In this document: positions 17,216-26,546 of the stretch, piece by piece
Position numbering within the stretch: the stretch's first letter is position 1
Layout: each line of letters begins with the position of its first letter
NCBI RefSeq assembly: GCF_014639275.1
Contig: NZ_BMFW01000006.1
Coordinates: 62,001-126,000 of the forward strand
Origin: Arthrobacter liuii
Lineage (GTDB): Bacteria > Actinomycetota > Actinomycetes > Actinomycetales > Micrococcaceae
Direction: 5' to 3'
DNA: 64,000 nt
Position numbers and translations under genes: made by a program
The notes under the pieces: model-generated
What the model saw: the letters and a program-made list of their open reading frames with translations, nothing else
Database searches by the model: none
Told to the model about the DNA's origin: nothing

Positions 17216-17680
17216 ATGATGACTACTCAAGCTTTGCCTTCCGCCCTGGCGGCGATCGTGGACGACTTCCAGGTTCTGTCCGAGCCCGAGAGGCTGCAGC
17301 TGCTGCTGGAGTTCTCGGAAGGACTGCCTGAGCTCCCGGACCGGCTCAGGGACCACCCCGAACTCCTTGAGCAGGTTGTGGAGTGCCAGTCGCCGCTGTT
17401 CCTCACCATTGAGACGGAGAAGAACGACGCCGGTCCCGCCGGCGCCGTCCGTCTCTACTTCAAAGCCCCCGCGGAGGCTCCCACAACACGCGGTTTTGCC
17501 GGCGTCCTGCATGAGGGCCTGGACGGCCTGTCCGCAGGGGAGATCCTGTCCGTGCCGGACGACATGCCGGAACTGCTGGGGCTCACCAGGGCCATCACGC
17601 CGCTGCGCATGAGGGGCATGACTGCCATGCTGGGAAGGATCAAGCGCAAGGTGGCCGCAGCCTCCCGCGCCCACGCCTGA
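17216..17680 (+). CDS. sufE: SufE-like cysteine desulfurase accessory protein
   Basis: A 154-residue SufE-family protein. The family's sulfur-accepting cysteine is seen in VVECQSPLFL at about residue 57, where the canonical motif is V-GC-S-V. The flanking SufE pattern, LSEPERLQLLLEFSEGLPEL at the start and LSAGEILSVPDDM in the middle, is clear. Two overlapping ATGs (17216 and 17219) are possible and differ by one residue. SufE accepts persulfide from a SufS-type desulfurase for Fe-S cluster assembly. Here it sits with a sulfurtransferase rather than a suf operon, so the sulfur donor could differ. Confidence 0.9.
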   Translation: MMTTQALPSALAAIVDDFQVLSEPERLQLLLEFSEGLPELPDRLRDHPELLEQVVECQSPLFLTIETEKNDAGPAGAVRLYFKAPAEAPTTRGFAGVLHEGLDGLSAGEILSVPDDMPELLGLTRAITPLRMRGMTAMLGRIKRKVAAASRAHA

Positions 17681-17689
17681 CGCGCGTCA

Positions 17690-18199
17690 ATGGCACGCAG
17701 GAACAGCTCCCAGGGAACCCCGGCTACAGCGGCACTCACCGCAGCCGGGGTTCCCTATGTGCTGCACCCCTATGCCCACGATCCCTCTGCGGCCAGCTAT
17801 GGTGCCGAGGCTGCCCAAGCCCTCGGCATCGAACCGTCCCGTGTTTTCAAGACCCTGATGGTGGAGGTGGAGGGCCGGCTCGCGGTGGGCATCGTACCGG
17901 TCAGCGGGACGCTTGACCTGAAGGCAATGGCCAGCGCGCTGGGAGCCAAAAAAGCTGCCATGGCGGATCCTGCCGCAGCCCAGCGGCGCACCGGCTACGT
18001 CCTGGGCGGCATCTCCCCGCTCGGCCAGCGCCAGCCTTCCCCCACGGTGCTGGACTCCAGCGCGTTGGCACTGGCCACCCTGCTGGTATCGGGGGGCAGG
18101 CGGGGCTTGGACATTGAGCTGGCCCCGGCCGACCTGATCCGGCTGACGGACGCAGTCGCGGCGCCCATCAGCTCGCTGGCGTCGGGCCTGCGGCCTTAG
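17690..18199 (+). CDS. ybaK: Cys-tRNA(Pro)/Cys-tRNA(Cys) deacylase, YbaK/EbsC type
   Basis: A 169-residue YbaK-domain protein that removes cysteine mischarged on tRNA(Pro). Conserved stretches include VPYVLHPYAHDP, GIEPSRVFKTLMV with the family's lysine, AVGIVPVSGTLDLKAMA, and GYVLGGISPLGQR with its GGISP active-site loop. Length is standard. It starts nine bases after the sufE stop and may be cotranscribed with it. Its 3' end overlaps the convergent SDR gene by 32 bp. Confidence 0.93.
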   Translation: MARRNSSQGTPATAALTAAGVPYVLHPYAHDPSAASYGAEAAQALGIEPSRVFKTLMVEVEGRLAVGIVPVSGTLDLKAMASALGAKKAAMADPAAAQRRTGYVLGGISPLGQRQPSPTVLDSSALALATLLVSGGRRGLDIELAPADLIRLTDAVAAPISSLASGLRP

Positions 18200-19019
18200 C
18201 CGGCGGGACCTCGCTGGAGCGGCCGGTGAAGTGGTCCATGGTCCGGTTGACCCCCAGCACGTCCATGAGCCGGTCAAAGACGCTGACCGGCAGGAGCCGC
18301 AGGACCGGAAGCAGGTTCACGAGGGACGGCAGGACGAGCTCCTGGCGGCCGTCCTCGATGGCGTCAAGCACCCTGGTTGCCACTTGCTCTTCCTGGAGGA
18401 TGGGCAGGAGCCTGGGCCACCGGGTCCGGACGCCTTCGAACATGCCTGTGTCGATGTAATAGGGACACACCACCAGCGTGTTGACGCCCAGTTTTCCGGC
18501 CCGGACCTCCGCCCGGAGTGACTCGTTGAAGCCGAAGGCGGCGAATTTGCTGGCGGAATAATCGGTTTGCCGGGCTACTCCCACCAGCCCGGCAGCGCTT
18601 GCAACCGTGACCACCGTTCCCCGCCGGCGGTTTGCCATCCCACCAAGGAAGGCGCGCGTAACCCAGTACAAGGCCATGACGTTGACCTGCATGGTCCGTT
18701 CGATGGCCTCATCCGTGGCATCAAGGAGCTGTTGGCCGCTGACCACCCCCGCGTTGTTGACCAGGACGTCCACGGGCCCCGCCCCGGCCGCCGCAGCCTT
18801 TACCGCATCACGGTCCGCAACGTCCACTGCCTGGGCCTCGGCCCGCCCTCCGGCGGCCCGGATTTCATCGCGCACTGCTGCGCCCCGCCCGCCGTCCACA
18901 TCCCAGATGATTACCCGGCTTCCGCGCCGGGCGGCACCAAGCGCCATGCGCCGACCCAGCCCGCTTCCACCTCCCGTGATCAACACTGTTGCGCCGGAAA
19001 GTCGGGTTCCTCTGGCCAT
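18168..19019 (-). CDS. Short-chain dehydrogenase/reductase, SDR family
   Basis: A 283-residue classical SDR. The NAD(P) motif TGGGSGLG is at 15-22, the NNAG motif at about 88-91, and the catalytic Ser and YSASK lie around 142 and 155-159. The C-terminal hydrophobic stretch (LVLPSLVNLLPVLRLLPVSV) resembles RDH10/DHRS-like SDRs acting on lipophilic alcohols. It is the last gene of a leftward trio with an aldehyde dehydrogenase and a membrane-anchored hydrolase: hydrolase, alcohol dehydrogenase and aldehyde dehydrogenase could turn an ester into an acid. That pathway is inference from order; the substrate is unknown. The SDR start is 53 bp after the ALDH stop. Confidence 0.88.
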   Translation of the reverse strand: MARGTRLSGATVLITGGGSGLGRRMALGAARRGSRVIIWDVDGGRGAAVRDEIRAAGGRAEAQAVDVADRDAVKAAAAGAGPVDVLVNNAGVVSGQQLLDATDEAIERTMQVNVMALYWVTRAFLGGMANRRRGTVVTVASAAGLVGVARQTDYSASKFAAFGFNESLRAEVRAGKLGVNTLVVCPYYIDTGMFEGVRTRWPRLLPILQEEQVATRVLDAIEDGRQELVLPSLVNLLPVLRLLPVSVFDRLMDVLGVNRTMDHFTGRSSEVPPAKAAGPTPAS

Positions 19020-19072
19020 CTCAGTTCTCCTGGTTTTGGCGGCACCAACTGTGCCGGGAAGAAACGGTGCCG

Positions 19073-20644
19073 TTACCGGCTCCGGGGAAAGCGGCCCACC
19101 AGCGTGATGGCCCCTTTCATGATTCGCGCGTAGGCACGGTTGGACATCCCGGCGGCGGGCGCAACCCGGAGCAGCCGCTGCACGGCGATGGTCTGCGGCT
19201 CAGTGTATTTGAGGATGCCTTCCCGCCCGTGGCGGCGGCCCGCGCCGGAGTCCTTCATTCCACCAATCGGCGCGTCGTGCGATGCCCAGGTTGCGGCGTA
19301 GCCTTCATTGACGTTGACCGTGCCCGTCAGGAGCTTTCGGGCGGCCGTTTCCCCGTGGCGGGCGGACCAGACGCTGGCGTTCAGTCCGAAGTCCGAGTCG
19401 TTGGCCAGGGCGACCGCTTCGTCGTCGTCCACTGCCCTGTAGACGGCAACCACCGGCCCGAACGTCTCCTCCCGGGCAAGGAGCATGTCCTCCGTGACTC
19501 CCGCCAGGACGGTGGGTTCGTAGAACGACGGCCCCAGGTCGGGCCTCCGTCGTCCGCCGGCCAGCAGCTGCGCGCCTTTGGCGAGTGCGTCCTGGACGTG
19601 GTTGTCCACCCGCTCAACGTGGGCTTCGCTGATGAGCGATCCCATGCCGATGTCCCAGTCCCGGCCAGCGCCGATCCGGATTCCCTTCACCTCGGCCACG
19701 AATGCCGCCAGGAAGCTGTCATAGACATCAGTGTGGGCATAGATCCGTTCGATGCTGACGCACAGCTGCCCGGAGTTGGAAAAGCAGGCGTGCACCGCCC
19801 CGCTGGCGGCTTTGCCATGGTCAGCGTCGGCCAGCACCAGCATGGGGTTCTTGCCGCCGAGTTCGGCGGAGAAGCCGATCAGCCGCGCGCCGCACTGCCG
19901 TGCCACCGCCTTGCCGGTCTTCGAGGATCCAGTGAACATCAGGAAGTCGACCCGCTCAATCAGGGCAGGGCCTATCGCTGTGCCGGGCCCGGTGACGATC
20001 TGGAACAGGTCCTCAGGAAGGCCGGCCCGCCGAAGCAGCTTGAGCATCAGCAGGGCCGTAAAAGGCGTTTGTGAATCCGGCTTCAGGACGATGCCGTTTC
20101 CCGCCAGCAGGGCCGGCAGTGCGTCGGAGACCGCAAGGGTCAGCGGATAGTTCCAGGGGCTGATGACCCCCACCACTCCTTTAGGCACGCGGTACTCGGT
20201 GGCGCGGGTCAGGACCGGTGCGGCGCCCTTCCGGCGGCTCGGACGGAGGTACCGTTCCGCGGTGCGCTCGTAATAGTCCGCTGTGAGGACAACGTCCGCA
20301 AGCTCTTCGAAGGCGCTCAGCCGCGACTTGCCGCTTTCTGCCTGCACCAGGTCCAGGATGTCCTGCTCCCGGCCCAGCAGCAGCTCCCGGAAGCGCCGGA
20401 TCACGGCGCGGCGTTCAGCGACGGGCATCCCGGCCCAGTGCTGCTGCGCGGAGCGGGCAGTGGCGACGGCGGCATCGACGTCGTGCGTGCTGCATACAGG
20501 CACGTCGCCCACAAGTGTGCCGTCGAAGGGGGCCTGCGAGGCCTGGGTTGGACCACCTGGGGCGGCCGCCACCAGCTGGGAAAGATCCGCTGCCAGCTCA
20601 CGGCCACGGTCAATGACCGTTCCTGTCCGGCGTCGTGCTGCCAT
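19073..20644 (-). CDS. NAD(P)-dependent aldehyde dehydrogenase, succinate-semialdehyde dehydrogenase-like
   Basis: A 523-residue aldehyde dehydrogenase. The general base lies in FSAELGGKNPML and the catalytic cysteine in NSGQLCVSIERI. The cofactor motif FTGSSKTGKAVA and VISPWNYPLTL are also present. The overall pattern is closest to the GabD2-like succinate-semialdehyde group of actinobacteria, but substrate cannot be fixed from sequence alone. ATG 20642-20644 is used; the frame runs on upstream without similarity. It begins one base after the hydrolase stop, so the two are almost certainly in one transcript. Confidence 0.92.
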   Translation of the reverse strand: MAARRRTGTVIDRGRELAADLSQLVAAAPGGPTQASQAPFDGTLVGDVPVCSTHDVDAAVATARSAQQHWAGMPVAERRAVIRRFRELLLGREQDILDLVQAESGKSRLSAFEELADVVLTADYYERTAERYLRPSRRKGAAPVLTRATEYRVPKGVVGVISPWNYPLTLAVSDALPALLAGNGIVLKPDSQTPFTALLMLKLLRRAGLPEDLFQIVTGPGTAIGPALIERVDFLMFTGSSKTGKAVARQCGARLIGFSAELGGKNPMLVLADADHGKAASGAVHACFSNSGQLCVSIERIYAHTDVYDSFLAAFVAEVKGIRIGAGRDWDIGMGSLISEAHVERVDNHVQDALAKGAQLLAGGRRRPDLGPSFYEPTVLAGVTEDMLLAREETFGPVVAVYRAVDDDEAVALANDSDFGLNASVWSARHGETAARKLLTGTVNVNEGYAATWASHDAPIGGMKDSGAGRRHGREGILKYTEPQTIAVQRLLRVAPAAGMSNRAYARIMKGAITLVGRFPRSR

Positions 20645-20645
20645 G

Positions 20646-21965
20646 TCAGGCTTCCGCCGGGCTGTGCCGGGCCGGCGATCCCGGACCGGGCTGCGATCCC
20701 CTATCAAGCCCTGATCCCGGGTTCAGGCGCGGAGCAAGCTGCTGCCGGAGCCAGGCCTTCACCAGCCGCTCCCAGCGTTCCGGGTCCACGTTCCATTCCT
20801 TGGTGTGCCGGGCATGGTTGAACGTTTCGAACGTCACCATGTCCGGGTTCCGTTCGGCCAGCAGTGCGGAGGGTTCGTACGGTACGTACTCGTCGTCGAC
20901 ACTGTGGACGATCAGCGTGGGCGTCCGCAGCTCAACGGCCCGGGACACCCAGTCCATGACTTTAAGGTCCACCGGGGCGGACAGGCCCGTGAGCCTGCGC
21001 CCCAGCGGGTGGCCAAGCATCAGCTGCCCGTACCGGCCCACGAGCGACGGGATCCGGTTCAGCTGCGCATGGTGCGCCAGCACCGTGACCCAGTCGATGA
21101 CCGGCGCGTTCAGCACCATGGCCCGGATCAGGTGCCGGTGGCGGGAGAGGTCTGCCGTCTGGAGGCAGATCGCCCCTCCCATGGACCAGCCGAACAGGAC
21201 AACTTCCCCGGCACCATGCGCCAGGGCGTACTCGATGGCGGCGTCGATGTCCTGCCACTCCGTGGAGCCCAGGCCGTAGCGTCCGTCGTCGGCCGATGGC
21301 GCCAGCCCGTCATTCCGGTAGGACACGAGGAGGCTGGTCAGTCCCAGTTCCAGGGCCGGTCCCACCGCCCGCAACGCCTCCTGCCGGGTAGCCCCGCGTC
21401 CGTGCACCATGATGGCCCAGGTCCGTGCCGTTCCCTTGGCGCGGACCAGCCAGGCGGGTGCTTCGCCGCGCTCCACGGGGATCAGTACGTCTTCGGCCGG
21501 AATTCCGACGGCGGCCGGGTCCGGGTAGGTGGCGCCGCTCCACCATCCCCAGCGGGCCGTGGAAAGGTCCCCGCTGTAGACGGCTTCGACCTCGCGCAGG
21601 ACCGTCCGTTCGGCGGGCGAGTAGGAAATGATGCGGCCGATCCGCGCATGGCCCTTGCCGCCGTCGAAAAAGAAACCGTAGACACCGTCCACCGTGGTGT
21701 CATCGTTGGCGGCCAGGATCACCTGCTGGGTCTGCCCGTCCCGGATTACGGCCAGCACTTCCTTGTCCGCCACCCGTTGCCGTGCAGGGGTGATCACGCG
21801 GCGGGCAAAGTACACGGCGAGCGCAGAGGACCCCGCCCCCAGCAGGGCCGCCACCGAGCCGCCGGCGATGACCCCTGCAATGGCCCACTTGGCCCCCGGC
21901 GACATCCCGCCGGAGTCGCTGGTGGGTGCAGTCATTGCAGGGCGCGCTCGCCGGAAAGGTGCCAT
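20646..21965 (-). CDS. Membrane-anchored alpha/beta hydrolase
   Basis: A 439-residue protein with one N-terminal membrane helix (WAIAGVIAGGSVAALLGAGS) and an alpha/beta hydrolase domain. The nucleophile elbow is GWSMGG near residue 255; the acid is probably in VHSVDDEYVPYE, and the histidine in FNHARHTKEW near residue 395. The oxyanion region contains VHGRGATRQE. Between helix and hydrolase lies a domain of about 130 residues without a clear family. ATG 21965 is assumed; ATG 21935 is possible and would shorten it by ten residues. It leads the hydrolase-ALDH-SDR run. Substrate is unknown; an ester or peptide is likely. Confidence 0.85.
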   Translation of the reverse strand: MAPFRRARPAMTAPTSDSGGMSPGAKWAIAGVIAGGSVAALLGAGSSALAVYFARRVITPARQRVADKEVLAVIRDGQTQQVILAANDDTTVDGVYGFFFDGGKGHARIGRIISYSPAERTVLREVEAVYSGDLSTARWGWWSGATYPDPAAVGIPAEDVLIPVERGEAPAWLVRAKGTARTWAIMVHGRGATRQEALRAVGPALELGLTSLLVSYRNDGLAPSADDGRYGLGSTEWQDIDAAIEYALAHGAGEVVLFGWSMGGAICLQTADLSRHRHLIRAMVLNAPVIDWVTVLAHHAQLNRIPSLVGRYGQLMLGHPLGRRLTGLSAPVDLKVMDWVSRAVELRTPTLIVHSVDDEYVPYEPSALLAERNPDMVTFETFNHARHTKEWNVDPERWERLVKAWLRQQLAPRLNPGSGLDRGSQPGPGSPARHSPAEA

Positions 21966-22093
21966 GGAACTATTCTTACCGGCGTTGCCGCCGATACCCG
22001 CATTCGCAGGCGGGACCGGCACGGCGCCGGACGGCGTAGCGTGGTGGCCGGAAGTGCAGTGCAGGCGCCCACCGGCGGGACTAGGCTAAGGCC

Positions 22094-22585
22094 ATGAGTG
22101 ATCCCATCGTCATCCTGACCGAAGAACCTCTGGGCGCGGACGACCGCCTGAACATTGAACGGCTGGTGGATGGTTCGGACAGCCGCCTGCTGGTCCTGGT
22201 GCCGGCGAACACCGAGCGCCACCTGCTGGTGGACTTCCTCGAAAACCTGTCCATGCTGGACGTTGCCAAGGCTTTCCGGGAACTCGGGGCACGCAACCCG
22301 GACGCCGCCGTCGAGCGGGCGCACGCGGACGAAACCCTTGCGGCCTCGCTCGCAGCGCTGGACGGGCTGGGGTCCGGGGTGACCGGCCAGGTTATGGACG
22401 GCAATGCCGTGGACGGCCTGGTGGCGAAGGTTCGCGAAACCGGTGCCGGCCAGGCCGTGGTGATCACCAGGCCCCACGCCGTGGCCGATACCTTCCACAC
22501 CGACTGGGCCAACAAGGCCCAGGACCAACTCGGCGTCCCCGTGCTGCACTTGTACGCCGGCTCGGGATTTATCGGCGACTCCTGA
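22094..22585 (+). CDS. Conserved actinobacterial protein of unknown function
   Basis: A 163-residue soluble acidic protein opening MSDPIVILTEEPLGADDRLN. The alternating pattern of strands (SRLLVLVPAN, GQAVVITRP, VPVLHLYAGSG) suggests a universal-stress-like or Rossmann-type alpha/beta fold, but no ATP-binding signature is complete. I recognise it as a type often found in Arthrobacter genomes without an assigned role. It diverges from the hydrolase gene and stands 14 bp before msrB, with which it may be cotranscribed. Confidence 0.75.
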   Translation: MSDPIVILTEEPLGADDRLNIERLVDGSDSRLLVLVPANTERHLLVDFLENLSMLDVAKAFRELGARNPDAAVERAHADETLAASLAALDGLGSGVTGQVMDGNAVDGLVAKVRETGAGQAVVITRPHAVADTFHTDWANKAQDQLGVPVLHLYAGSGFIGDS

Positions 22586-22599
22586 GCGTTGGGAATGCT

Positions 22600-23109
22600 A
22601 TGAGCATCTTTGGAAACAGCATCTTCGGTAATAAGGCAACAGGCATCGCTGGCGGGGCACCGGCTTCCGATGCATCCGAGGCCGAACAGCAAAACAGTGG
22701 CGACCAGAAGAGTGATGCCCAGTGGCGCGAGGAACTGACTCCGGAGGAATACCACGTCCTGCGGCAGGCCGGGACCGAACGGCCCTACACCGGCGAATAC
22801 TGGGACACCCACACCGAGGGTGTGTACCAGTGCCGGGCCTGTGGCGCTGAACTGTTCACCAGCACCGAGAAGTTTGACTCCCACTGTGGCTGGCCTTCCT
22901 TCTGGGCTCCTTTGGCTGAGGGGAACGTCCGCTACATCCATGACCGCACCTTGGGAATGGACAGGATTGAAGTGCGGTGTGCCTCCTGTGACTCGCACTT
23001 GGGGCACGTGTTCGAGGGCGAGGGCTACGGTACCCCTACTGACCAGCGTTACTGCATCAACTCGGTGTCCCTCCGGCTGGTGGCCAAGGAAACCCCCTCC
23101 CAGCCTTGA
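22600..23109 (+). CDS. msrB: Peptide-methionine (R)-S-oxide reductase
   Basis: MsrB, 169 residues, repairs methionine-R-sulfoxide in oxidised proteins. The catalytic cysteine C152 is in RYCINSVSL. The zinc ligands are the CxxC pairs C78/C81 (CRAC) and C127/C130 (CASC). SHCGWPSFW at 94-102 is the family signature. The first 40 residues are a flexible, polar extension absent from the core fold. It probably shares a transcript with the unknown gene just upstream. Confidence 0.96.
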   Translation: MSIFGNSIFGNKATGIAGGAPASDASEAEQQNSGDQKSDAQWREELTPEEYHVLRQAGTERPYTGEYWDTHTEGVYQCRACGAELFTSTEKFDSHCGWPSFWAPLAEGNVRYIHDRTLGMDRIEVRCASCDSHLGHVFEGEGYGTPTDQRYCINSVSLRLVAKETPSQP

Positions 23110-23197
23110 TCCCACAGTAGGGGGCTGTCTCAGGGAGCTGGAGAAACGGTCGAGCATAAGACCCTCTTACCGGAAACCGGTTTGGGCATAAGTCCTG

Positions 23198-23237
23198 CTG
23201 GTTGCTTGTTACGCTCGCCAGAGAAGCAAGCAACCAG
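23198..23237 (+). promoter_or_regulatory. 11-bp inverted repeat ahead of the DUF6421 gene
   Basis: CTGGTTGCTTG (23198-23208) and CAAGCAACCAG (23227-23237) are exact complements with an 18-base spacer containing TTACGCT, a possible -10. The right arm ends directly before AAAGG, the gene's ribosome site. It could be a repressor operator or an mRNA hairpin. Confidence 0.6.
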
Positions 23238-23251
23238 AAAGGCAGCCGACG

Positions 23252-24619
23252 ATGACAGAGACCCTGACCACCGCCGTTACCGGGATTTCCGCGCAGAACC
23301 AGGACTGGCTCCGCCTCAAGGGCGCAGCCACCGCCCTGCAGGAACTCCAGGTCCAGGACGGCTCCGTCCCTGAGCCCGCGAACCGCGCGGCGGCCGCGCA
23401 GCACGTGGACACCATCGTTGCAGCGATCCAGGCCCTGGCTCCCGCCTTTCCGCACGACGCAAGATACCTGGAAGCCGCCTGCGTGGACTTCGCCGCCTGG
23501 GCCGACGGCGGCTTCGCAGTCCCGGACTTCCTGTCTTCGCTGCTGGCGTTCCAGCCCCAGGCGCAACGCGAGGACGGCCTGCAGCACCTGGTGGTCTTCC
23601 CCATGTACACCCAGAACGGCAGCAGCAACCGGTTAGTGGAGGCCGTGCTCGTGGAGGTCATCTGGCCGGAGTTCATCGCGGGTCTGGAGGCCGGGGAGTA
23701 CTCGAACCAGCTTTTCGTCCCCATCCGCTTCGTCGATTTCACCCCGGGTTACGACACCAACTCCGCCGTCCTCTTCCCCGAGACGGTGGCTGTCAGCCAG
23801 ACCCCCACCTTCACATGGGGCGCCATCTTCGCCGACCGCGAGGCCGCCCGGTTCCGCCGCGTCCTGAAGGCCGCCGCGGAGACCACCTCGCTGGAGCTGC
23901 CGGACGGCGCCGCTGAACTGCTCGCGGACCAGGACATCACCGAGGCCACCTTCGTGATGTGGGACCTGATCCACGACCGGACACACATGCGCGGCGACCT
24001 GCCGTTCGATCCCTTCATGATCAAGCAGCGGATGCCCTACTTCCTGTACTCGCTCGAGGAACTGCGCTGCGACCTCACCGCGTTCCGCGAATCGGTCCGG
24101 ATCGAAAAGGACGACGACGCCGACCCCGAAGCCCGGCGGCACGCGAAGCTGGTGCAGTACGCCATCATTTTCGACCGCATCTTCCGCTTCGCCATCACCG
24201 GCAGCCGGATCCGCAACTACGATGGCCTTGGCGGCCAGCTCCTCTTCGCGTGGCTGCACCAGCAGCACGTGCTGCACTGGACGGACACGCGGCTGACCAT
24301 CGACTGGGACGAGGTGGCGGACGCCGTGATCGCACTGGGAGCCAGCATCGACGACCTGTACTGGCGCTCCATCGACCGGCCCAAGACCGCACACTGGCTG
24401 GCGGCGTACCAGCTGGTTTCGGCTACCGTCACCCCCAACCCGGCCTCCGTGTGGGCCAAGGGACCGGACGCGCTGCCGCTGGCGGGAACCCCGCGCGGCC
24501 TCACAGACCAGGTGCTGGACGACGAATTCCCGCTGTCCATGTTCTACGAGGCATTGGAGAAGAAGATGCGCCCCGTCATTGAGTCCACGGCCGGCCTCAC
24601 CGGCCGCTCCGCACTGTGA
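23252..24619 (+). CDS. DUF6421 family protein
   Basis: A 455-residue protein that I recognise as the actinobacterial DUF6421 family, function unknown. It starts MTETLTTAVTGISAQNQDW. There is no signal peptide or membrane segment. A mid-region MWDLIHDRTHMRGDLPFDPF has HD...H residues that could bind metal, but this is a guess. ATG 23252 is preceded by AAAGG and an unusual inverted repeat. Its stop overlaps the next SDR gene's GTG start by four bases, so the two are coupled. Confidence 0.85.
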   Translation: MTETLTTAVTGISAQNQDWLRLKGAATALQELQVQDGSVPEPANRAAAAQHVDTIVAAIQALAPAFPHDARYLEAACVDFAAWADGGFAVPDFLSSLLAFQPQAQREDGLQHLVVFPMYTQNGSSNRLVEAVLVEVIWPEFIAGLEAGEYSNQLFVPIRFVDFTPGYDTNSAVLFPETVAVSQTPTFTWGAIFADREAARFRRVLKAAAETTSLELPDGAAELLADQDITEATFVMWDLIHDRTHMRGDLPFDPFMIKQRMPYFLYSLEELRCDLTAFRESVRIEKDDDADPEARRHAKLVQYAIIFDRIFRFAITGSRIRNYDGLGGQLLFAWLHQQHVLHWTDTRLTIDWDEVADAVIALGASIDDLYWRSIDRPKTAHWLAAYQLVSATVTPNPASVWAKGPDALPLAGTPRGLTDQVLDDEFPLSMFYEALEKKMRPVIESTAGLTGRSAL

Positions 24620-25350
24620 CAGGTTCCGGCGTGGGTGGCAGCGGGCCCCTCAACGTCCTGGTGACTGGCGGCAGCGGTGCATCAGGCATCGCTGTTGCCC
24701 AGGCACTCGCCGCTGCCGGCCACCGGGTGTCCATGGTGGGATCGGACCAGGCCAGGATCAGGGCGGCAGCGGAGAAAGCGGGCGACAGCGCCACGCCCTT
24801 CACGTGCGACCTCGCAGTTTTGGCGGACGTGCGGCAGCTGCGCGAGGACGTGTCCGGGGATGTCGGGGCGGTGGACGCAGTGATCCACCTGGTGGGCGGC
24901 TGGCGGGGGGCCAAGGGCATCGTGGACCAGTCCGACGACGACTGGGACTTCCTGGAGCGCGGCGCCGTGACCACCCTGCGCAACGTCTCACGTGTCTTTT
25001 TCGATGACATCGCCGCGTCAGCCTGCGGCAGGTTTGCCATAGTGTCCTCGACAGCCCTGGAGAAGCCAACTGCAGCGGCAGCGAGCTACGTGGCGGCCAA
25101 GGCGGCCGCGGAAGCCTGGACCATGGCCATGGCGGACGGCTTCCGCCGGGCTGCCCAGGCCGGCGGAGGGCCGGCCGCCGCCACCGTCCTGGTGGTCAAG
25201 GCCCTGGTGGACGACGAGCTTCGCCGCGCCCACCCCGGGCGGAAGTTCCCTGGTGCCACCGACGTGGCCGACCTGGCAGCCGCCGTCGTACGGCTTTTCG
25301 GCACTCCGTCCGCCGAACTCAACGGTGCCCGGCTCCGGCTGGCGGACTGA
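24616..25350 (+). CDS. SDR family NAD(P)-dependent oxidoreductase
   Basis: A 244-residue Rossmann protein with the nucleotide motif VTGGSGASGIAVAQAL near residues 15-30. The serine/tyrosine-lysine region is SSTALEKPTAAAASYVAAKA, so Y-x3-K is present. GTG start at 24616 overlaps the DUF6421 stop (GTGA). The substrate is unknown; the fixed pairing with DUF6421 suggests they act together. The C-terminus is complete (RLRLAD). Confidence 0.85.
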   Translation: MTGSGVGGSGPLNVLVTGGSGASGIAVAQALAAAGHRVSMVGSDQARIRAAAEKAGDSATPFTCDLAVLADVRQLREDVSGDVGAVDAVIHLVGGWRGAKGIVDQSDDDWDFLERGAVTTLRNVSRVFFDDIAASACGRFAIVSSTALEKPTAAAASYVAAKAAAEAWTMAMADGFRRAAQAGGGPAAATVLVVKALVDDELRRAHPGRKFPGATDVADLAAAVVRLFGTPSAELNGARLRLAD

Positions 25351-25381
25351 CCGCCGCCGTGACTGTCCCTAAACTGAAAGC

Positions 25382-26491
25382 GTGAGCAACCCTATGACGA
25401 CAACAGCAGAAACAGGCACGGCGCTGCGGCTGCACGATCCCAATGTGCGCGGCTTTGCCTCCGACAACTACTCCGGGGTCCACCCCGAGGTGCTGGCAGC
25501 CCTTACTGCGGCCAATGACGGACACCAGGTCTCCTACGGCGAGGACGACTACACCGCGCGGCTGCAGGAATTGATGGTGGAACACTTCGGCGCGGGCATC
25601 GAATGCTTCCCAGTCTTCAATGGCACCGGCGCCAACGTCCTGTCACTGCAGTCCCTGCTGCCCCGCTGGGGTGCCGTGGTGTGCGCCTCCACCGCCCACA
25701 TCAACATGGACGAAAACGGGGCTCCCGAACGCATCGGGGGCCTCAAGCTCCTGCATGTCCCCGCCCCGGACGGCAAGCTGACCCCCGAACTGATCGACCG
25801 GGAAGCCTGGGGCTGGGGCGACGAGCACCGCGCCCAGCCCCTTGCCGTCTCCATCACCCAGACCACGGAACTGGGCACCTGCTACACCCCCGAAGAGGTG
25901 CGCGCCATCGCCGACCACGCGCACGCCAAGGGAATGAAGCTGCACATGGACGGGGCACGGCTTGCCAATGCGGCTGCCCACCTGGGCGTCCCCCTGCGCG
26001 ACTTCACCACGGACGCCGGCGTGGACATCCTGTCCTTCGGCGGCACCAAGAACGGGCTGCTCTTCGGCGAAGTGGTGGTGGCGCTGAACCCGGAGGCGGC
26101 CCACGGGCTGCTCTACCTGCGCAAGATGGACATGCAGCTTGCCTCGAAAATGCGATTCATGTCCGCGCAGTTCATCGCCCTGCTGGAAGGCGGCCTGTGG
26201 CTGCGCTCGGCCTCGCACGCCAACGCCATGGCCGCCCGGCTGCGTGCCGCCGTCGACACCATTGACGGCGTCCGGCCCACCCAGAAGACCGAATCCAACG
26301 GCGTGTTCGCTGTCCTGCCTCCAGGGGTGGCCGACACGCTGCGCAACTCCTTCCGTTTTTACGACTGGGACGAGGCAGCCGGCGAAGTCCGCTGGATGTG
26401 CTCCTTTGACACCACCGAGGAGGATGTCGATGCCTTCGCTGCCGCGATCCGCCATGAACTGCGGAATTACCGTGACGGCCAGGCCGGGTGA
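25382..26491 (+). CDS. ltaE: Low-specificity threonine aldolase
   Basis: A 369-residue PLP enzyme of the threonine aldolase/beta-eliminating lyase family, cleaving threonine (and allo-threonine) to glycine and acetaldehyde. Motifs: SDNYSGVHPEVLAAL at the start, NGTGAN near 75, HMDGARLANAA around 185, and the PLP lysine in SFGGTKNGLLFGE near residue 220. Start is GTG 25382 with GAAAG just upstream. It may be cotranscribed with the SDR 31 bp before it. Confidence 0.93.
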   Translation: MSNPMTTTAETGTALRLHDPNVRGFASDNYSGVHPEVLAALTAANDGHQVSYGEDDYTARLQELMVEHFGAGIECFPVFNGTGANVLSLQSLLPRWGAVVCASTAHINMDENGAPERIGGLKLLHVPAPDGKLTPELIDREAWGWGDEHRAQPLAVSITQTTELGTCYTPEEVRAIADHAHAKGMKLHMDGARLANAAAHLGVPLRDFTTDAGVDILSFGGTKNGLLFGEVVVALNPEAAHGLLYLRKMDMQLASKMRFMSAQFIALLEGGLWLRSASHANAMAARLRAAVDTIDGVRPTQKTESNGVFAVLPPGVADTLRNSFRFYDWDEAAGEVRWMCSFDTTEEDVDAFAAAIRHELRNYRDGQAG

Positions 26492-26546
26492 CCGGCCGCT
26501 GACGGCGAGCCTTCCAGCCCGGCGCCGTCCCGCCCCGTAATCTGCC

